A DNA stretch of 64,000 nt from Deinococcus fonticola (lineage in GTDB: Bacteria; Deinococcota; Deinococci; Deinococcales; Deinococcaceae). Positions within the stretch are counted from its first letter, which is position 1. Every line of letters starts with the position of its first letter. The stretch is from the NCBI RefSeq assembly GCF_004634215.1, contig NZ_SMMH01000015.1:1-64000 (forward strand), given 5' to 3'. Of the stretch, positions 1 through 8,813 are shown one piece after another. Position numbers and translations under genes: made by a program. The notes under the pieces are model-generated. The model made no database searches. It had not been told where the DNA came from and saw nothing but the letters and a program-made list of their open reading frames with translations.

Positions 1-109
1 GCCAGGTGGGCCAGATCCAGATCCTTTGGGAAAGCGGAAGAAGAAATCTCCCGACCTCATCACTCTGCTGGAAGTCGGCTGGACGCTGGTTTTACGCCCT
101 CTCTCATAA
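1..109 (+). CDS. Possible 3' end of an upstream gene (partial)
   Basis: The second forward frame is open from the window edge to a TAA at 107-109 and ends with residues LLEVGWTLVLRPLS. I do not recognise it. The stop overlaps the apparent ATA start of the next gene (ATAA), an arrangement reminiscent of coupled genes. The first forward frame is also open here, so this may be non-coding or the true upstream part of the next gene. Low confidence. Confidence 0.2.
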   Translation, partial: PGGPDPDPLGKRKKKSPDLITLLEVGWTLVLRPLS

Positions 110-870
110 AGTTTGTCAGGCCGTCAGCCCTGCTCACGTTTGCTGCCCTGCTCACCCTGACCAGCACCGCCAGCGCCCGCACCTGGGACGAAATCAAGAA
201 GTCCGGCACCATCAAGATCGCCACCGAGGGGGCCTTTCCTCCGTTCAACGTGCTGAACGGCAAGAAGCTGAGCGGTTTTGAAGTCGACCTGGCCAACGCC
301 CTGGCCAAGCAGATGAACCTGAAAGTGAACTGGGTGACCGCACCCTTCGACGGCCTCTTGATCGGCCTGCAACAGGGGCGTTACGACTTCGTGATCGCCA
401 GCCACGGCATTACGCCCGAACGCGCCAAAGCCGTGGACTTCAGTCACCCGCACTACTGCACCGGCGGCACGGTCGTTTCCAAGATGGGCGGCCCCAAGAC
501 CGCCGATGATCTGAACGGCAAGAAAGTCGCTGTGCAGGTCGGCACCACTTACCTGGAGAACGTGCAGAAACTTCCGGGCGTGAAGGCCGTCGTGTTCCCC
601 AAGGACACCGACGCCCAGACCGCCCTGATGATGGGCCGCGCCGACGCCTGGGTGGGCGACAAGTTCACCGGCCTCGACCTGATCAAAGCACAGAAAGGCA
701 AACTGCAACAGGGCGACATGCTGTACTCCGAGAAGATCGCCATGGCCGTCAAAAAAGGCAACAGCAGCCTGCTGAAGGAACTGAACGCCGAACTCGCCAA
801 AGCGCAGAGCAACGGCGCCTACGCCAAGATCAGCAACCAGTATTTCAAGCAGGACATCCGCTGCAAGTAA
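106..870 (+). CDS. Amino-acid ABC transporter substrate-binding protein (SBP family 3)
   Basis: Periplasmic solute-binding component of a polar amino-acid ABC importer. The frame encodes a signal peptide (n-region KFVRPS, hydrophobic core ALLTFAALLTLT, cleavage after STASA) and then a mature protein starting RTWDEIKKSGTIKIATEG. Family-3 features include GFEVDLANALAK, DFVIASHG and VQVGTTYLENVQ, and the C-terminus is complete. The permease and ATPase are not in the window. The start is odd: no ATG, GTG or TTG precedes the signal peptide in frame; the codon in the expected place is ATA at 106. A GTG at 250 would remove the signal peptide and the first strand of the domain, so I reject it. The frame is open back to base 1, so a start outside the window cannot be excluded. 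Confidence 0.8.
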   Translation: MKFVRPSALLTFAALLTLTSTASARTWDEIKKSGTIKIATEGAFPPFNVLNGKKLSGFEVDLANALAKQMNLKVNWVTAPFDGLLIGLQQGRYDFVIASHGITPERAKAVDFSHPHYCTGGTVVSKMGGPKTADDLNGKKVAVQVGTTYLENVQKLPGVKAVVFPKDTDAQTALMMGRADAWVGDKFTGLDLIKAQKGKLQQGDMLYSEKIAMAVKKGNSSLLKELNAELAKAQSNGAYAKISNQYFKQDIRCK

Positions 871-890
871 GGTGAGAGAGCACCAATCGT

Positions 891-922
891 CCACCTCGTG
901 ACTTGAGGTGGGCGGTATTTTT
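891..922 (+). terminator. Intrinsic terminator after the binding protein
   Basis: Inverted repeat CCACCTC / GAGGTGG with a 7-base loop, followed shortly by a run of five T. It lies 20 bases past the stop codon of the solute-binding protein. Confidence 0.6.
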
Positions 923-1085
923 GCGCATGCCCGACGGCTGAAATGTTGCGGCTTTGAATCGTATTCGATGCCTTCGAGAAGAACGTCCGAATTCACTCCA
1001 CGCTATTCAAGACCGTCATTTCTTCTGCTGGCGTCCGCTCGGAAAACAGAAGACGATTCACCTTGTGTTTTTAAAGTCGTCAGGG

Positions 1086-1547
1086 CTATCGGCCGGCGAC
1101 TTCCACAATCGCCTCGATTTCCACGCTGATGCCGCGTGGCAGCGACCCCATCCCCACAGCGGAACGGGCATGTCTGCCCGCCTCACCGAACACCTCCACG
1201 AACAGGTTCGAACACCCGTTGATGACTTCCGGATGCTCCCCGAATTCCGGCGTGGCGTTCACCATGCCCAGAACCTTGACAATGCGCCGGACGCGGCTGA
1301 GGTCGCCCAGTTCCTGTTTCATCACGGCAATCAGGGTCAGGCCCACCTGCCGGGCGTCCGCCTGCGCCTGCGCCACGCTGATCTCGCGGCCTACTTTCAG
1401 GTGTGGGGCCTCCGGCGTTCCCGGCCCTTTTCCTGCCAGAAAAAGCAGGTTCCCCGTCTGCACGGCATGAACGTAACTGCCCAGCGGCGGCCCCACTTCA
1501 GGCAGGGTCAACTTCAATTCCTTCAGGCGGTCTTCGGGTGTCGGCAT
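1086..1547 (-). CDS. RidA family protein (enamine/imine deaminase)
   Basis: About 153 residues of the YjgF/YER057c/UK114 (RidA) fold. Members hydrolyse reactive enamine/imine intermediates of amino-acid metabolism. The longer 'atu1777-like' subgroup is suggested by LKLTLPEVGPPLGSYVHAV near the N-terminus, LLFLAGKGP in place of the usual SGQ motif, and the ending RGISVEIEAIVEV. I chose the ATG at 1547 because AAGGAG lies five bases upstream; the GTG at 1553 would overlap that ribosome-binding site. The gene diverges from the SDR gene that follows. Family is clear, substrate unknown. Confidence 0.85.
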   Translation of the reverse strand: MPTPEDRLKELKLTLPEVGPPLGSYVHAVQTGNLLFLAGKGPGTPEAPHLKVGREISVAQAQADARQVGLTLIAVMKQELGDLSRVRRIVKVLGMVNATPEFGEHPEVINGCSNLFVEVFGEAGRHARSAVGMGSLPRGISVEIEAIVEVAGR

Positions 1548-1639
1548 ATTCACTCCTTGGGGTGGGTTTGAAGCTTTAACGTATCGCGACCGGGGCGCGT
1601 GGACTGGCAGAAACGCCCGGGAACTCGCAAACTGAAGGC

Positions 1640-2389
1640 ATGGACAACCTTCAGAAGCACGTCATCGTCACCGGAGCAGCCCGCGGCATCGGGCGGGCCA
1701 TCGCAGAACTGTACGCCGAGCGCGGCCATCAGGTACTGAGCGTCGACCTCAATCTGCCCCCGACCCTGAAAGGCCAGCGCCGCCTGAAAGCCGACATCAG
1801 CACCGCCGCCGGACGCAACCGCATCGTGCGGGCCGCGCATGAGCTGGGGCAGGTGACGGTGCTGGTCAACAACGCCGCCTACCAGAACGCGCACGGCAGC
1901 GTCTTGAACGTCTCGGAACGCGGCTGGGCCAGAACCCTGAACGTGAACCTGACCGCGCCCCTGCTCCTGACCCGCGCCCTGGTGCCGCTGATGCCGCACG
2001 GCTCGGCAGTGGTCAATGTGGCCAGCGTGCAGGGCCTGCTCGCCGAGCAGAACAACGCCGCGTACAACGCCAGCAAGGGCGGCCTGGTGAACCTGACCCG
2101 CGCCATGGCCCTCGACCTGGCCCCGCACGGGCTGCGCGTGAATGCTGTGGCCCCCGGCGCCATCAGCACCGAAGCGGTACTGGAAGCCATCGAGTCCAGC
2201 GACCACCCGGCCCAGACCCGCCAGGACTACGAGGACTTGCACGCCCTGCGCCGCCTCGGCACGCCCCGCGAAGTCGCGCAGGCGGTGTACTTTCTCGGCA
2301 GTCCCGAAGCCAGCTTCCTGACCGGAGTCATTTTGCCGGTCGACGGCGGCATGACCGCCAGTTTCATGATGGCGGGACGCCCGGTTTAG
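1640..2389 (+). CDS. SDR family NAD(P)-dependent oxidoreductase
   Basis: A 249-residue classical short-chain dehydrogenase/reductase. The nucleotide-binding motif TGAARGIG is at residues 11-18. VNNAA (76-80) replaces the usual NNAG. The catalytic set is S129, Y142 and K146 (AYNASK). The C-terminus [14 protein letters not shown] is typical of tetrameric SDRs. An acidic residue at the end of strand 2 (SVDLN) favours NAD over NADP. Substrate cannot be read from sequence. A GAAGG lies just before the ATG. It converges on the helicase gene with 12 bases between their stop codons. Confidence 0.9.
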   Translation: MDNLQKHVIVTGAARGIGRAIAELYAERGHQVLSVDLNLPPTLKGQRRLKADISTAAGRNRIVRAAHELGQVTVLVNNAAYQNAHGSVLNVSERGWARTLNVNLTAPLLLTRALVPLMPHGSAVVNVASVQGLLAEQNNAAYNASKGGLVNLTRAMALDLAPHGLRVNAVAPGAISTEAVLEAIESSDHPAQTRQDYEDLHALRRLGTPREVAQAVYFLGSPEASFLTGVILPVDGGMTASFMMAGRPV

Positions 2390-2401
2390 GGGAGCCGAAG
2401 G

Positions 2402-4180
2402 CTAGCGTCGGCGTGGGCGTCTGGGGCTGCGATGCTCGCCTTCACGCTGTTGAGCAGATGATCCAGCGCCCTGATTCCGGCCTGGCCCCTGCTGGTTTCT
2501 TTGCTGGTATTGCCCACCATTCCTGCTCGCAGTGCGCGGCTCATTCAGGCCGTTGCCGGAACCGCGCCCCTGCTTTTCCTGAATGTTCCTGTCGATCAGG
2601 TGTTCTTCCCTGGTGAAGGGCGGGTGCAAGTGCTGGGGCAGGCCGCGCCGCACCTGCTTCCAGCGTTCGCGCTGCTCGGGGATCAGCAGCACCAGATTCT
2701 TGCCGCCGCGTCCAGCGCGGGCCGTGCGCCCCGACCGGTGCACATGATCCTCGGAGGTGCTGGCGACATCGGCGTGAATGACCAACCGCACTTCCGGCAG
2801 GTCAATCCCGCGCCCCGCGATGTCGGTGGCGACCAGCACCCGCGCTTTTCCTTCCCGCAGGCTGGTCATCACTGCCTCGCGTTTCTTCTGATCCATGTTG
2901 CCCTGCAAGGCCACGACGTTCTCGCCGGGCAGCAGGCGGCCCAGCGCCTCGGCGCGCCGTTTCGCCAGGGCCTTGGTACGGCAGAACACCACCGCGCAGC
3001 CGCCCGGCTCGGCCAGCGCCAGCCGGATCTCGTCAGCAGCGTGTTTCAGGAGTTCGTCCCGGGTGCTGTCTACCGCCAGGTGCTCGGCCCGGCCCTCGCC
3101 CGCCGCCGCGATTTCCCCGGCAGCCAGCGGTTTTTCCTTCGCGGGCGGTTCGATGTCGATTCGCACCGGCTGACGCAGCACGCGCGACGCCACCGCCCGC
3201 ACCTCGTCGGGGAAGGTGGCCGACGCCAGCGCCACCTGCACTTCACCCCCCTGTCCATTCGAAGCTGCCTGCGCCCGCGCCTGGTTCACGATCCATTCCA
3301 CGTCCTTCAGGAAGCCCAGCGACAGCAACTCGTCCGCCTCGTCCAGCACCAGGTAACGCACGAACTGAAGCTGCAACTCGTTCTTGCCGATCAGGTCTTT
3401 CAGGCGGCCCGGCGTGCCGCTCACCACGCCCTTGCCGCTCGCCTCGCGTTTCGTCTCGCCGGGCGTGATGCCGCCCGTGATGCGCCCGGCAGGCATCCCC
3501 AGTTCCCGCGCCACGTCCCGGATTTGCACCGCCAGTTCACGGGTGGGGGAGACGATCAGCACCTCCGGCGTCATGCCCCGCGACTTCGCCTGCGTGCCGA
3601 TGCCCCGCGCCGCCGCCGGAATCAGGAACGCCAGCGTCTTCCCGCTTCCTGTGCGGGCCGTCGCAATCACGTCATGCCCTGCCAGCAGTTGAGGAACAGC
3701 CAGTTCCTGAACCGGCGTGGGGGTGCGCCCCGCCAGCATCTGTCGCCACTCGGACGGGTCACTCAACTTCATGAGGGGGGCAGGAGCCACTTCAGGTGCT
3801 TTCTGACGGGGCGCATTGCCTTGCGGTCTGGCTTTCTGAGCGGGCTTCTCCTGCCGGCTCTGGCGAGTCTCTGTTCTGGTGCTCTCGCGCCTCGGCTGGC
3901 GGGGTTCCGCGCTCCGTTCTCCTTGCTTCGGTTGGCCGGCACGCGGTGCACGCTCCGGGCGGTTCCCGGACGTGTTCACCGTTTCTGCCTGCCAGTCGCC
4001 GGACTCACCGAAGGCCATACGAACCTCCGGCCCCGGCGCAGGCCGCTGTTGCGGGCCACGGTTGGGCCGCCCATCCCGGCGACCATTCTGGTTGGCCTGA
4101 TTCTGAGGGCGCTGCTGGCTGTTCTGCCCGGTAGTCGCGTTCCTGTTTCTGTTGCGGTCGTTACGGTCGTCTCTCGTCAT
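2402..4180 (-). CDS. DEAD-box RNA helicase with low-complexity tails
   Basis: ATP-dependent RNA helicase of the DEAD-box family, probably acting in ribosome assembly or RNA turnover. All core motifs are present: Q motif region TPTPVQ (about 154-159), motif I ATARTGSGKT (173-182), PTRELA (212-217), TPGR (256-259), DEAD (280-283), SAT (319-321), then ATDIAGRGID and HRSGRTARAG in the second RecA domain. The core is flanked by about 135 N-terminal residues rich in Asn, Gln, Arg and Pro, and by a Gly/Asn/Gln/Arg-rich C-terminal tail, both likely disordered RNA-binding segments. I chose ATG 4180 because AGGAG lies six bases upstream; an upstream in-frame start at 4213 lacks one. Confidence 0.93.
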   Translation of the reverse strand: MTRDDRNDRNRNRNATTGQNSQQRPQNQANQNGRRDGRPNRGPQQRPAPGPEVRMAFGESGDWQAETVNTSGNRPERAPRAGQPKQGERSAEPRQPRRESTRTETRQSRQEKPAQKARPQGNAPRQKAPEVAPAPLMKLSDPSEWRQMLAGRTPTPVQELAVPQLLAGHDVIATARTGSGKTLAFLIPAAARGIGTQAKSRGMTPEVLIVSPTRELAVQIRDVARELGMPAGRITGGITPGETKREASGKGVVSGTPGRLKDLIGKNELQLQFVRYLVLDEADELLSLGFLKDVEWIVNQARAQAASNGQGGEVQVALASATFPDEVRAVASRVLRQPVRIDIEPPAKEKPLAAGEIAAAGEGRAEHLAVDSTRDELLKHAADEIRLALAEPGGCAVVFCRTKALAKRRAEALGRLLPGENVVALQGNMDQKKREAVMTSLREGKARVLVATDIAGRGIDLPEVRLVIHADVASTSEDHVHRSGRTARAGRGGKNLVLLIPEQRERWKQVRRGLPQHLHPPFTREEHLIDRNIQEKQGRGSGNGLNEPRTASRNGGQYQQRNQQGPGRNQGAGSSAQQREGEHRSPRRPRRR

Positions 4181-4213
4181 GTGAACTCCTGCCCCACGTG
4201 ACCTGAACCGCAA

Positions 4214-4242
4214 GGGATAACTACTTTGAATGTCGGTGTCAA
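4214..4242 (-). promoter_or_regulatory. Helicase promoter
   Basis: On the minus strand, TTGACA (4237-4242) is separated by 17 bases from TATCCC (4214-4219). This gives a leader of roughly 27 bases that carries the AGGAG ribosome-binding site of the helicase gene, one of the few clear conventional promoters here. Confidence 0.55.
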
Positions 4243-4351
4243 GCGGGCCGCCCCTTCAGGCAGGGAGCCAATGCCGGCCCGGCAATGCAAAGCAGTGTAA
4301 CAGCCCAACATGAACCTGCCTTCAGACAGGCCACCGCCGTACACTGGACGT

Positions 4352-4915
4352 ATGTCGGAACCTGCTTTCCAGCGCATGAGTGCCGAGGAATACCTGCGAA
4401 CCGAGCGCGACAGTCCCGTGAAACGCGAGTTCGTGGACGGGTTCGTGTATCCCCTACATGTCCAGGCCGGAGCGAGCAAGACGCACACGCGCCTGACTCT
4501 GCGAATCGGTTCCATGCTGGAGAACCTGGCGACAGAGCGAGGGTGCCGCCCTTACGTCTCCGATATGAAACTCATGGCTTCGGCCTGGCGCACCTTCTAC
4601 TACCCCGACGTGATGGTTTGCTGCGGCCCGGATAACCCGGAACAGGACTTCGAGGTCGACGCCTGCCTGCTGACCAAGGTGCTGTCGCCCAGCACGGCGG
4701 CGCATGACCGTACCGGGAAATTTGCTGCTTACACCGCCCTGCCGGGCCTGCAAACGTATCTGCTGGTCGAGCAGACTCAGCCGCGCATCTACGCCTATCA
4801 GCGCACGGAAGGCGGCTGGGAACTCACCGAGTACGAATCCGGCGAGATTCCACTGCCGTGCCTTGACGCGGGTTTGAATGTGGAGCGCGTCTACCGTGGG
4901 CTTGTCCTGACCTGA
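4352..4915 (+). CDS. Uma2 family (DUF820) endonuclease-like protein
   Basis: About 187 residues with the PD-(D/E)XK-like Uma2/DUF820 fold, abundant in Cyanobacteria and Deinococcus, with unknown physiological role. Seen: MSAEEYLRTERDSPVKREFVDGFVY at the N-terminus (spanning the conserved E...G region), PDVMV with the catalytic-type Asp, LLTKVLSPSTAAHDRTGKF, and YLLVEQTQPRIYAYQR. The start at 4352 is supported by TACACT ending six bases before the ATG, the leaderless arrangement common in this window; the in-frame ATG at 4310 has no such support. No partner gene is adjacent. Confidence 0.85.
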   Translation: MSEPAFQRMSAEEYLRTERDSPVKREFVDGFVYPLHVQAGASKTHTRLTLRIGSMLENLATERGCRPYVSDMKLMASAWRTFYYPDVMVCCGPDNPEQDFEVDACLLTKVLSPSTAAHDRTGKFAAYTALPGLQTYLLVEQTQPRIYAYQRTEGGWELTEYESGEIPLPCLDAGLNVERVYRGLVLT

Positions 4916-5004
4916 ACGGTTTCAGCATGGGTCACCATTGAACGCCGGGTAGAGTGGTGTCCTATGGGTGGCTCTCCCTGGTGGTAAGTGGCTGGCGACT
5001 GAAA

Positions 5005-5035
5005 AAAGCTCCCGCCTGTCGTGGGCGGGAGCTTT
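5005..5035 (-). terminator. Strong terminator of clpB, probably bidirectional
   Basis: A perfect 12-base inverted repeat AAAGCTCCCGCC / GGCGGGAGCTTT around a 7-base loop. On the minus strand it is followed by a continuous T-run just past the clpB stop. It sits between convergent genes. Confidence 0.85.
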
Positions 5036-5051
5036 CCGTTTGGTATTGGCG

Positions 5052-7610
5052 TCAGTTGAGTGATCCGGCGCTGAACTGGAACCCACCGTCACTGTAGTCC
5101 ACGTTCAGGACGCTGCCGTCGGGAACCTTGCCCTGAAGGATTTCTCTGGCCAGCGGCGTTTCCACGTAGTTGCTGATGGCGCGTTTCAGCGGCCTTGCGC
5201 CGTAGGCGGGGTCGTACCCCAGTTCCGCGAGTTTATCTTTGGCCCCGTCGCTGAGGTGCAGCGTGACGCGGCGTTCCTGGAGGCGTTTGCGCAGGCTCGA
5301 CAGTTGAATGTCCACGATCTGGTGCAGGTCTTTCTGCGTCAGGGCATCGAACACGATGATGTCGTCCACGCGGTTCAGGAATTCGGGGCGGAATTCGCTG
5401 CGCAGTTCCTCCAGTACGGCGTTCTTGATCGCCTCAGCGTCCTCGCCTCTGTGCTGCATGTCCAGAATCAGGGGGCTGCCGATATTGCTGGTCATGATGA
5501 TCAGGGTGTTGCGGAAGTCCACCGTGCGGCCCTGACCGTCGGTGAGGCGGCCATCGTCCAGCACTTGCAGCAGGACATTGAACACGTCCGGGTGGGCTTT
5601 CTCGATCTCGTCGAAGAGAATGACGGCGTAGGGGCGGCGGCGCACCGCTTCGGTGAGTTGACCACCTTCCTCGAAGCCCACGTATCCGGGAGGGGCACCG
5701 ATCAGGCGGGCCACCGTATGTTTCTCCATGTACTCGGACATATCGATGCGCACCATCGCGTCGGTACTGTCGAACAGGAATTCGGCGAGGGCTTTCGCAA
5801 GTTCGGTTTTGCCCACGCCCGACGGCCCCAGGAACATGAAGCTGCCCAGCGGGCGGTTGGGGTCGTTCAGGCCCGCGCGGGCGCGGCGGATGGCGTCCGA
5901 GACGCTGACGATGGCCCGATCCTGCCCGATCACGCGCTTGTGCAGTTGTTCTTCCAGGCGCATGAGCTTCTCGCGTTCGCCTTCCATCAGTTTGGACACC
6001 GGGATGCCCGTCCAGCGGCTCACCACCGACGCCACGTCCTCCTCGGTGACCTGGGTGTGGGCAAATTCGGCGTTCTTCAGCTTGGCTTCCATGTCGTGAA
6101 CGTCTTTTTCCAGCGCGGGCAGTTCGCCGTACTCCAGCTTGGCGGCAGCTTCCAGGTCGTAATCGCGCTTGGCCCGCTCGATCTGGGTGCGCACGGAGTC
6201 CAGTTTCTCGCGCTTGTCACGCAGGGCCGCCACGTCCCCCCGCTCGGCTTCCCAGCGGCTGCGCACCTCGTTCAGCTCGTCCGTAATGGTCTTTAGCTGG
6301 TTGTCGATGTCCAGCAGGCGGTTCTGGCTGTCGGCGTCCTTCTCTTTGCGCAGGGCCTCGCGCTCGATTTCCAGTTGCAGTTTGCGGCGCGACAGTTGGT
6401 CGATGCGCTCCGGGCTGCTTTCCAGCGCCATGCGCAGGCGGGCAGCGGACTCGTCGATCAGGTCGATGGCCTTGTCCGGCAGTTGCCTGTCCGTGATGTA
6501 ACGGTTGCTCAGTTGCGCAGCAGCCACCAGCGCCGGGTCGGTGATTTCCACGTTGTGGTGCGTCTGGTACTTCTCCTTGATGCCGCGCAGAATCGAGATG
6601 GTGTCCTCTACGCTGGGTTCATCGACAAACACCGGTTGGAAACGACGCTCCAGGGCGGGGTCTTTCTCGATTTCGCGGTACTCGTCCAGGGTGGTCGCGC
6701 CGATCATGTGCAGTTCACCACGGGCCAGCGCGGGTTTCAGCATGTTCCCCGCGTCCGGTGAACCCTCGGTTTTGCCCGCGCCCACGATGGTGTGCAGCTC
6801 GTCGATAAACAGGATGATCTCGCCCGCCGACTGCACCACCTCGTCCACCACGCCTTTCAGGCGTTCCTCGAACTCGCCGCGGAACTTGGCCCCCGCCAGC
6901 AGGCTGCCCATGTTCAGGCTGACGATCTTCTTGTTCTTCAGGCCTTCCGGCACGTCGCCTTTCACGATGCGCATGGCCAGGCCCTCAGCAATGGCGGTCT
7001 TGCCCACGCCGGGCTCACCGATCAGGACCGGGTTGTTCTTGGTGCGGCGCAGCAGAATTTGCATGGTGCGGCGGATTTCCTCGTCGCGGCCGATCACGGG
7101 GTCGAATTTGCCGTCTTTGGCGCGTTGCGTGAGGTCGACGCCGTACTTGGCGAGGGCATCGAATTGCTGTTCGGAAGTTTTGTTCGTCACGGTTTTCCCC
7201 TTGCGTTGCTCGGTGATGGCCCTGTTCAGGCTGCTTTCGTCGGGCAGGCCGCGCCCGCGGTACTCGCCGCGCAGGGCCAGCAGCAGCGCGTCGGCGGCCA
7301 CGAAACTGTCGCCCATCTGGCCCGCGATGGTGTCGGCCTTCTGGAAAGCGCGGTTCAGCGCCGGGTCGAGGTACAGTTGCCCGTCCGTTCCCTGCACTTT
7401 CGGCAGTTTGGCGATTTCGGCGTCCAGTGCGGCCCTGGCTTCGTTCAGGTTCCCGCCGGCCTGGGTTATGGCGCGGGCGGCGGTGTCGTTGTCCAGCAGG
7501 GCGCGCAGCAGGTGAAAGTGCGTCAGGTTCTGGTTGCGGTTCTGCTGCGCCAGCGTCTGCGCCGCGTTGATGGCGGTGGCGCTCGCCTCGGTAAAGCGTT
7601 CAGGATTCAA
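5052..7610 (-). CDS. clpB: ATP-dependent chaperone ClpB
   Basis: Hsp104/ClpB disaggregase, 852 residues, the usual family length. It forms hexamers that work with DnaK-DnaJ-GrpE to resolubilise aggregates. Visible in order: Clp N-domain with two repeats (about 1-145), first AAA domain with Walker A GEPGVGKT (198-205) and Walker [10 protein letters not shown], a coiled-coil middle domain (roughly 400-520) rich in Glu/Lys/Arg, then the second AAA domain with [21 protein letters not shown] and the Clp C-terminal D2 region. The start is TTG with GGAGG eight bases upstream. An HspR/HAIR-like operator overlaps its -35 box, implying heat-shock derepression. Confidence 0.97.
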   Translation of the reverse strand: MNPERFTEASATAINAAQTLAQQNRNQNLTHFHLLRALLDNDTAARAITQAGGNLNEARAALDAEIAKLPKVQGTDGQLYLDPALNRAFQKADTIAGQMGDSFVAADALLLALRGEYRGRGLPDESSLNRAITEQRKGKTVTNKTSEQQFDALAKYGVDLTQRAKDGKFDPVIGRDEEIRRTMQILLRRTKNNPVLIGEPGVGKTAIAEGLAMRIVKGDVPEGLKNKKIVSLNMGSLLAGAKFRGEFEERLKGVVDEVVQSAGEIILFIDELHTIVGAGKTEGSPDAGNMLKPALARGELHMIGATTLDEYREIEKDPALERRFQPVFVDEPSVEDTISILRGIKEKYQTHHNVEITDPALVAAAQLSNRYITDRQLPDKAIDLIDESAARLRMALESSPERIDQLSRRKLQLEIEREALRKEKDADSQNRLLDIDNQLKTITDELNEVRSRWEAERGDVAALRDKREKLDSVRTQIERAKRDYDLEAAAKLEYGELPALEKDVHDMEAKLKNAEFAHTQVTEEDVASVVSRWTGIPVSKLMEGEREKLMRLEEQLHKRVIGQDRAIVSVSDAIRRARAGLNDPNRPLGSFMFLGPSGVGKTELAKALAEFLFDSTDAMVRIDMSEYMEKHTVARLIGAPPGYVGFEEGGQLTEAVRRRPYAVILFDEIEKAHPDVFNVLLQVLDDGRLTDGQGRTVDFRNTLIIMTSNIGSPLILDMQHRGEDAEAIKNAVLEELRSEFRPEFLNRVDDIIVFDALTQKDLHQIVDIQLSSLRKRLQERRVTLHLSDGAKDKLAELGYDPAYGARPLKRAISNYVETPLAREILQGKVPDGSVLNVDYSDGGFQFSAGSLN

Positions 7611-7652
7611 AGTGAAAACCTCCAGAGGGAGAGGGATGATCTAACTACCCCT

Positions 7653-7682
7653 ATTCTGGAAGTTGAGTGTGGTATTGTCAAG
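7653..7682 (-). promoter_or_regulatory. clpB promoter overlapped by a HAIR (HspR) operator
   Basis: Minus strand: TTGACA (7676-7681), 17 bases, CAGAAT (7653-7658). Overlapping the -35 box is CTTGACA-N7-ACTCAAC (7662-7682). This matches the known HAIR consensus CTTGAGT-N7-ACTCAAG at 11 of 14 positions with exact spacing. HspR is a documented heat-shock repressor in Deinococcus radiodurans; that it binds here is inference. Confidence 0.75.
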
Positions 7683-7706
7683 TTTATTGAGGGTTAAGAA
7701 AGGTGG

Positions 7707-8813
7707 TCAGGGTGACGAAAGGCGCTTGACTTCACCAGTCCAAAGCGTATCGAGATATTCACGCATACCGGGACAATGTGAAGTCAAGGCCAGCATTGCT
7801 GCTTCTCCTTTTGTCTCGTGATAGTCAGCAAGTACATGAAGAACTTCTCGCTGCATGGGGTTCAAGGACTCGGGCGTCAGGCTCCCAATTGGCTCGAACG
7901 TCAGGTGTAGAATGGCTTTTTCGATCCAGTAACTACCGTATTCCTGAATTCGAAGTTGCTCAGCGAGAAGTGGAGCTAGTGATTCGGCGCGTTTTCCAAC
8001 CTGATCGAGAGCAATTGCAGAAGGAACCACTGAACTGACGGGCAGCACCTCTGGCCCTAAAAGCTCATCAAGTGCCTTATTCTCCATCAACACATCCTTG
8101 AGGGTCGTAATAACGCTGTCAGGGACATGGTTTCTTAAGGCTTCGGCTAGCACGAGCGCCAGCATCCAACGCAAGGCCTGTGAAGTTTGCTCATCGTGAA
8201 GTTTCACAAGGTCATCCCAAGCGCTGGTTGGAACTTCCTCATCCTTTAAAAGCTCCGCCAGGTGCATCCCAACTGCCACGCATTGACGCTCGTCCGGCAG
8301 CGTTGAAACAATTTCTTTAAGGCGTTCGGAAGCAAGTCGCTGGTTATACAGTGCCAATACGTTGAAATAGCGGCCCGCCGCAATTGCCACCGCAAGGTTG
8401 GTGTCATTAAGGAGTGGTGTAAATAGAGAATCAAGTCCCAGAAGTCGTTGCTGTAAAGCTAGCCAGTCTGGTGGGTAATACCCCTCGTCCCAGGCGAAGG
8501 CGCGAAAGTCCTTCATGCTGTGGAGCACCTGATGAAGGATGTTCAAGAGTTCAGGTCGATGCACTTCCGGCCCATTGAGAACCAACCATAGCCAAAAGGG
8601 CAGCACCGGTAAAAAAACCTCGTCTGGGGCAATACCCTGATGAAAAATACTGTTCGATAAATCATCTAGTGCTTCTGCTCCGGCCCTGAAGTCCTCGGAA
8701 GCAACTTGGCGGAGTAAAGTCGGAACATTTTCGGCAGAGCCATAGGAATGCCGATATGAACTCCAATCCACCTCATCCAATTCGCTGAGGGGCCGAATCC
8801 AATCCCTGTTCAT
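7707..8813 (-). CDS. HEAT-repeat-like protein of unknown function, low GC
   Basis: A 368-residue, mostly helical, acidic protein without signal peptide or membrane segment. The N-terminus ELDEVDWSSYRHSYGSAENV followed by PTLLRQVASED resembles a group of HEAT-repeat proteins that I recall from actinobacteria, some thought to be immunity or scaffold proteins; this is a family impression only. Base composition is close to 50% GC, far below its neighbours, which suggests recent acquisition. Its ATG overlaps the TAA of the upstream lipoprotein gene by one base (TAATG), so translation is probably coupled. No toxin gene is adjacent. Confidence 0.7.
   Translation of the reverse strand: MNRDWIRPLSELDEVDWSSYRHSYGSAENVPTLLRQVASEDFRAGAEALDDLSNSIFHQGIAPDEVFLPVLPFWLWLVLNGPEVHRPELLNILHQVLHSMKDFRAFAWDEGYYPPDWLALQQRLLGLDSLFTPLLNDTNLAVAIAAGRYFNVLALYNQRLASERLKEIVSTLPDERQCVAVGMHLAELLKDEEVPTSAWDDLVKLHDEQTSQALRWMLALVLAEALRNHVPDSVITTLKDVLMENKALDELLGPEVLPVSSVVPSAIALDQVGKRAESLAPLLAEQLRIQEYGSYWIEKAILHLTFEPIGSLTPESLNPMQREVLHVLADYHETKGEAAMLALTSHCPGMREYLDTLWTGEVKRLSSP

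Noticed and set aside
1548..1553. GTG at 1553 as the RidA start
   Set aside because: It overlaps the AAGGAG that serves the ATG at 1547.
2501..4201. A 566-codon open frame antisense to the helicase
   Set aside because: Low-complexity Arg/His/Leu composition, no domain, and the minus strand carries all DEAD-box motifs.
7778..8038. An 86-codon plus-strand frame opposite the HEAT-like gene
   Set aside because: No start signal or motif, and the opposite strand has a long consistent frame coupled to a lipoprotein.
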